Source: Brevibacillus_C sp046036945 (GTDB lineage: Bacteria > Bacillota > Bacilli > Brevibacillales > Brevibacillaceae). Taken from it: a DNA stretch of 64,000 bases. Below are positions 61,911 through 64,000 of the stretch, one piece after another. The stretch covers positions 39,908 through 103,907 of the forward strand of contig NZ_JBJQOQ010000017.1 in assembly GCF_046036945.1 (NCBI RefSeq). Direction: 5' to 3'. The position numbers and the translations under genes were made by a program. Each line of letters opens with the position of its first letter. Positions within the stretch are counted from its first letter, which is position 1. The notes below the pieces were generated by a model. The model was not told the origin of the DNA. It saw only the letters and a list, made by a program, of their open reading frames with translations, and did not search any database.

Positions 61911-62836
61911 TTCCCATCTCCATATATGCCTTTATCCCTCAAAATCCTCAGTGAAATATCCGCCGCCGTACTCCCGTCTGCGTGATCTTCATTTTGGATG
62001 TTCGTTGCAAAGAAGTAGGTGTTCCCATTCTTCTCTACATAGCCAACAAACCAACCGTTCGTATTTTTGTGATTTACAGTACCTGTTCCAGTCTTGCCGT
62101 AAAGAAGCGCGCCGCCCATCTCTTCCAATTTAATCGCATCCTTCACGGTCTGGATATGTTTTTCCTCGAATCCGAATTGGTTTGTGTACAAGGCCTTCAG
62201 TAATTGTACCTGCTCAACCGGAGATATTTTTAAGGAAGATTCCATCCAATACGGCTCCGGTCCGCCGGAAATATTGGCGTTCCCGTAATGAATTTGTTTG
62301 ACAAATGCCTGCAAATCCCTGCGATCCATTCTGCTCTCCATCGCCTGGAAGTACCAATTGACTGAGCTCTTCATCGCCGTAAACAAATTTTGATCCTTGT
62401 TCCATTCATCGTAAGGATACACGACGCCGTTCCATTCGATTGTCGAATGTTTGTCCGAAATGGCACCCAACTCAAGACCAATCAAACCGCTGTAAATTTT
62501 GTAAGTGGAATCCGGGGACACCCTCCATGTGCTTTTCCCTTCGTTGTAGATATGATATTGATCGGCTTGCATGTCGTATAAGACAAAAGCTCCTTCATAA
62601 CCGGAAAAATAGGGACTTAGATTCTCATAAACGGTACGCTCCCCCGTAAAGGAATAGCGTTGATCGTCGCGGGCCATCGCGGAGACAACCGGAATCTGGC
62701 ATAAAACCAAGAGTCCCGCAAGCAAAACGACAGCCATGCTCTTGATTTTCAACCGATTTGATTCAGCCCGAAAGCTTGCGATTGTTTCGATTCGTTTTTT
62801 GATTTGGCTTGTCGGACTTATGAGTTGACTTGTCAA
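61907..62836 (-). pseudogene. blaR1: 5'-truncated blaR1 (penicillin-sensor part kept)
   Basis: This frame encodes the C-terminal half of BlaR1: the end of the M56 region (QIKKRIETIASF), one hydrophobic helix (SMAVVLLAGLLVLCQIPVV), and a class D-like penicillin-binding sensor. The active-site set is complete: STYK, SVN, YGN and KTGTG. Upstream of the TTG at 62836 the same frame still reads YGNTIINFAERASRPVHFA, a known M56-region sequence, then hits TAA at 62936-62938. The HEXXH protease part and first helices are missing; an unrelated membrane gene takes their place. A short product from TTG 62836 is possible. Confidence 0.8.
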
Positions 62837-63501
62837 AGCGAAATGTACGGGCCGTGACGCTCTCTCGGCAAAATTGATAATCGTATTGCCGTATTCGACA
62901 TGGCAGCGGTCGATTGCAGCACAGCCAAGAATAGGTTAATATTCCGCCTCCTGTGATTGCAAGGCGGTGCATGTTGCCCCATCCTATGCGATATGACCAG
63001 ATATAAATGAATGTGAAGAAAACGAAAGCGAGCAATAGGCATACAATAACTGTAATCCAGCCATGAAGCAAATCTGTAAGCATAAATAGACTGGAAGCAG
63101 CTAACGAAATAAAACCAACAATCCAGGGATTCGGGGTAAACCCTGTTTTTAGAACTCTCGTTCGAGTACATAGTGTAAAAGCAGCGGTAATAAGCACAAT
63201 GACAGCTACAACAGTTCCTATTAGTTCTGGCGCCGAGGCGAAAAATTTCTTTTCCAAATAGCTTGCGTAGCAGAGATACACTGATCCAATCATGAAAAGA
63301 AAGACTGTAAAAAAAAGCCCTTTCCTCTTTAGCCATGGCCCGTTACCAAATTCAGGAAATAACGATTCTACTAGTATAACGGGGATGCAAGTGCTCCAAA
63401 TCGCATGCATAGCAAGCACGATAATCGTTAACCAAGCATCCATGCCAAATGCAGGCATATAAGTGCCGCTTATCTGCTCCTGGCCAATGAAATAGGATCT
63501 G
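62763..63501 (-). pseudogene. Membrane protein fragment interrupted by the IS element
   Basis: The open frame from the IS right end (63501) reads SYFIGQEQISGTYMPAFGMDAWLTIIVLAMHAIW and continues through five or six hydrophobic segments to about 62950. Beyond that the frame is only a shadow of blaR1. I do not recognise the family. Its 5' part must lie on the other side of the IS element, outside the window. ATG 63458 or 63443 could restart it but have no proper site. The right portion is joined to truncated blaR1, which suggests a deletion as well as the insertion. Confidence 0.55.
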
Positions 63502-63700
63502 GTGAACCTCCCCAACTTACTCGCTAACGCAAGTTGAAGTCGGGGCTTCTTACCATGGGCAACTTCATGTACCTTTTGTAGATAGGGATTTGCCCCATCT
63601 ACTCCATATCTAAGTACGGGGTATCTGTGAAGTTGCCTTAGTAAGCAACCAATGTCTCTTTGAGACATCGGGGGCGGAACAGCCCATCTACTACTTCTTG
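63502..63700 (-). ncRNA. Putative TnpB omega-RNA (reRNA)
   Basis: TnpB proteins use an RNA made from the 3' end of their own gene and the element's right end; the guide is the flanking DNA. The predicted scaffold ends at 63502 with GGGGAGGTTCAC. Structure is visible: GTCTC-AAA-GAGAC near 63652-63665, and the long-range pair GGCAACTTCA / TGAAGTTGCC. The guide would be the next bases on the minus strand, starting CAGATCCTATTTCATTGG. The 5' boundary is not known and may lie inside tnpB. Confidence 0.5.
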
Positions 63701-63701
63701 C

Positions 63702-64000
63702 CTACGCAATCCGTAGATACTTTCTCTTGCTTTCTACATCAAAATGCAGGAACTCGCCATATAATGCTCGGCTGAGGATATTCCTGGCTCCGTGCAGATC
63801 CCGATGCTCGCTGTACCCGCACCTACAGCGATAATTCCTGGAAGTGGTTTTGTTCCGCTTCCCGCAGACAGGACATGTCTGACTCGTATACGATTCATCT
63901 ACGAGATGGAGGACAATCCCTTCTCGTTCCAGTTTATAAGTCAAATACTGCTTTACCTTGCCCAGGGACCAATTCGACAGCTTCTGCGCCTGCTTGCGAT
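63702..64000 (-). CDS. tnpB: TnpB (OrfB) RNA-guided nuclease, C-terminal part
   Basis: The last 98 or so codons of tnpB, open to the window edge. It has LEREGIVLHLVDESYTSQTCPVCGKRNKTTSRNYRCRCGYSEHRDLHGARNIL, which is the TnpB zinc ribbon (CPVC...CRC) and the final RuvC block with its catalytic Asp in HRDLHGARN. The usual RuvC I and II acidic residues would be upstream and cannot be checked. The stop is TAG 63702. TnpB is an RNA-guided DNA nuclease that keeps the element in the genome. Confidence 0.9.
   Translation of the reverse strand, partial: RKQAQKLSNWSLGKVKQYLTYKLEREGIVLHLVDESYTSQTCPVCGKRNKTTSRNYRCRCGYSEHRDLHGARNILSRALYGEFLHFDVESKRKYLRIA

Larger units (their letters stand above)
63502..64000 (-). 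mobile_element. Right end of an IS200/IS605-type (TnpB) element, partial
   Basis: It contains the 3' part of tnpB and a 3' non-coding end with the right-end features of this family: AAGCCCCGACTTCAAC...GTTGGGGAGGTTCAC on the minus strand. The inner inverted repeat of that end forms a stem, and GGTTCAC marks the tip. The left end and any tnpA lie beyond the window. The insertion cut an unknown membrane gene. Confidence 0.75.

Noticed and set aside
1..64000. CRISPR array, tRNA, rRNA or prophage genes
   Set aside because: No regularly spaced repeats, cloverleaf-like sequence, rRNA segment or phage structural gene was seen in the parts I read.

Overview
The window looks like chromosomal DNA from a Bacillota species of the Bacilli, most like Brevibacillus/Paenibacillaceae. 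The evidence is strong AGGAGG-type ribosome binding sites, frequent TTG and GTG starts, lipobox substrate-binding proteins, BlaI/BlaR1, sigma-54 enhancer-binding regulation of catabolic genes, and moderately high GC with AT-rich promoters. Almost every gene is on the minus strand. The exceptions are secD, one secreted hydrolase, and a gntR-MFS-uspA trio. I saw no rRNA, tRNA or CRISPR array. The window is a chain of uptake-plus-catabolism modules, nearly all for organic acids, amines and polyols.

Layout. 1-2.7 kb: a PPC/DUF296 protein, a DUF1697 protein and a lone SecD. 2.7-9.2 kb: a Liv-type ABC operon (livK, livH, a fused livM-livG, livF) with a PAS/AAA+/Fis sigma-54 activator beside it. 9.4-15.4 kb: a tandemly duplicated YtcJ-like amidohydrolase plus APC permease pair behind a sigma-54-like promoter. 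15.7-18.3 kb: 3-hydroxybutyrate dehydrogenase divergent from a secreted alpha/beta hydrolase, with two back-to-back sigma-54 promoters. 18.3-25.1 kb: a minimal ethanolamine set (eutB, eutC, eutH), an APC permease, a 49-residue membrane peptide and an orphan binding protein. 25.2-38.8 kb: one long operon. It holds a FadR-type regulator, a UPF0316 protein, a DgcA/StcD-like flavin demethylase, EtfA, EtfB, a two-gene membrane Fe-S ETF oxidase, a Pot-type ABC transporter, an aldehyde dehydrogenase and a 2-hydroxyacid dehydrogenase. 38.9-40.6 kb: a sodium:solute symporter with its small accessory protein. 41-47.6 kb: a second Liv operon ending in an acyl-CoA synthetase, divergent from gntR-MFS-uspA. 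50.3-61.1 kb: a polyol or sugar-acid cluster (TRAP transporter, two zinc dehydrogenases, LacI regulator, TtuC-like dehydrogenase, unusual phosphofructokinase, split transketolase). 61.5-64 kb: blaI, a 5'-truncated blaR1, a disrupted membrane gene and the right end of an IS200/IS605-type element with the C-terminal part of TnpB.

How the parts work together. Sigma-54 promoters precede livK, bdhA and the hydrolase, and TGTC-N10-GACA-type elements lie upstream of all three. I infer that the activator at 7.5-9.2 kb controls a 3-hydroxybutyrate (oligo)ester regulon: extracellular hydrolysis, uptake, and oxidation to acetoacetate. AAGCGCTT palindromes link the lacI gene, the dehydrogenase-TRAP operon and the transketolase operon. 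TTGTNNACAA palindromes flank the promoter of the 13-kb demethylation-like operon. Substrates of all three systems are inferred, not shown.

Points that limit the reading: the Pot-type ATPase gene appears to carry a one-base frameshift, blaR1 lacks its sensor-protease N-terminus, and the IS element runs off the right edge. Several starts were moved from the longest open frame to codons with a proper ribosome binding site; these are stated per entry.
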